Source: Shewanella eurypsychrophilus (GTDB taxonomy: Bacteria; Pseudomonadota; Gammaproteobacteria; Enterobacterales; Shewanellaceae). From it: a stretch of 64,000 nucleotides of DNA. The notes beneath the pieces are model-generated. The model did not search any database, was not told the origin of the DNA, and saw only the letters and a list, made by a program, of their open reading frames with translations. Below are positions 63,874 to 64,000 of the stretch, piece by piece. Location of the stretch: the NCBI RefSeq assembly GCF_007004545.3, contig NZ_CP045503.2, forward strand, positions 1,272,501 to 1,336,500. The letters are read 5' to 3'. The position numbers and the translations under genes are program-made. Numbering within the stretch: position 1 is the first letter of the stretch; the number at the start of each line of letters is the position of its first letter.

Positions 63874-64000
63874 TTAGTTAGCTAATTCAATTTTGCTAAA
63901 ATCAATTTTGTTTTCTTTTGGTGACTGTTCAATGGCTGCAACTGTCTTATATTTGGTTGCCAAGATATAGCCGAAGCAGGCCAGAATGAGTCCAATAGCC
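63874..64000 (-). CDS. C-terminus of a membrane protein (5' end outside the window)
   Basis: On the minus strand the frame enters at 64000 with AIGLILACFGYILATKYK, a membrane segment, then a hydrophilic tail ending ELAN and TAA at 63874-63876. Forty-one residues are visible. It lies 21 bases upstream of the porin gene and is likely in operon with it. A transporter is plausible, but identity cannot be told from the fragment. Confidence 0.55.
   Translation of the reverse strand, partial: AIGLILACFGYILATKYKTVAAIEQSPKENKIDFSKIELAN

Overview
The window looks like chromosome from a marine gammaproteobacterium of the genus Shewanella. The evidence is gene content and order: rpsU-yqeY-dnaG-rpoD divergent from tsaD, a gspAB pair, nhaD, a TorF-type porin, many c-type cytochromes and an FNR/EtrA-type box, together with Shewanella-like dispersed repeats. 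Species cannot be fixed by eye. No rRNA, CRISPR array, prophage or intact classical insertion sequence was seen.

Layout. 1-5.5 kb: polyamine uptake and catabolism operon (potF, potG, potH, potI, puuB). 5.7-8.1 kb: a small accessory patch with an unknown membrane protein and a REP-associated-type (HUH, Y1) transposase. It lies between tRNA-Ile(CAU) and a direct repeat of that tRNA's 3' end. 8.1-18.3 kb: housekeeping core (tRNA-Ile, rpoD, dnaG, yqeY, rpsU, tsaD, plsY, folB, folK, uppP), interrupted by an orphan histidine kinase whose membrane domain resembles the plant/cyanobacterial ethylene-binding domain. 18.3-25.8 kb: a MITE-like repeat, an rlmA-like methyltransferase, an L,D-transpeptidase facing the Lpp lipoprotein, cca, and gspAB. 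25.8-38.6 kb: nhaD, hemL, a four-gene periplasmic sulfite-dehydrogenase/cytochrome c operon with a perfect FNR-type palindrome upstream, a solute-binding protein, a ClC channel, erpA, small proteins and aqpZ. 38.7-48.1 kb: alkaline phosphatase, then an S9 peptidase and a TonB-dependent receptor divergent from a CadC-like winged-helix/PD40 membrane regulator. 48.2-57.9 kb: anmK, an M23 murein endopeptidase, tyrS, a 584-bp array of 73 octamers, a POT peptide transporter, a three-gene DUF2721/TRIC/NTF2 operon, a cbiB-like gene and mtnN. 58-62.5 kb: accessory segment bounded by roughly 140-bp inverted repeats, holding a second HUH transposase gene, a 362-bp tandem duplication of its 3' end, an M43-type metalloprotease and a decayed DUF2141 gene. 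62.5-64 kb: a MarR regulator, a TorF-type porin and the C-terminus of a membrane protein cut by the window edge.

Working together. The pot genes import putrescine and PuuB oxidises its gamma-glutamyl form. The L,D-transpeptidase and Lpp probably form an enzyme/substrate pair for outer-membrane tethering; anmK and the M23 enzyme also serve murein turnover. The TonB receptor, S9 peptidase and PD40 regulator look like one sensing/uptake/peptidolysis unit. The cytochromes flanking the molybdenum enzyme would carry electrons from sulfite-type substrates.

Best second-look items: the ethylene-receptor-like kinase, the inverted-repeat-bounded accessory segment, the octamer array that is open in several frames, and the tRNA 3'-end repeat. 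Starts were refined from Shine-Dalgarno spacing where stated. All identities come from reading motifs; no database search was run.
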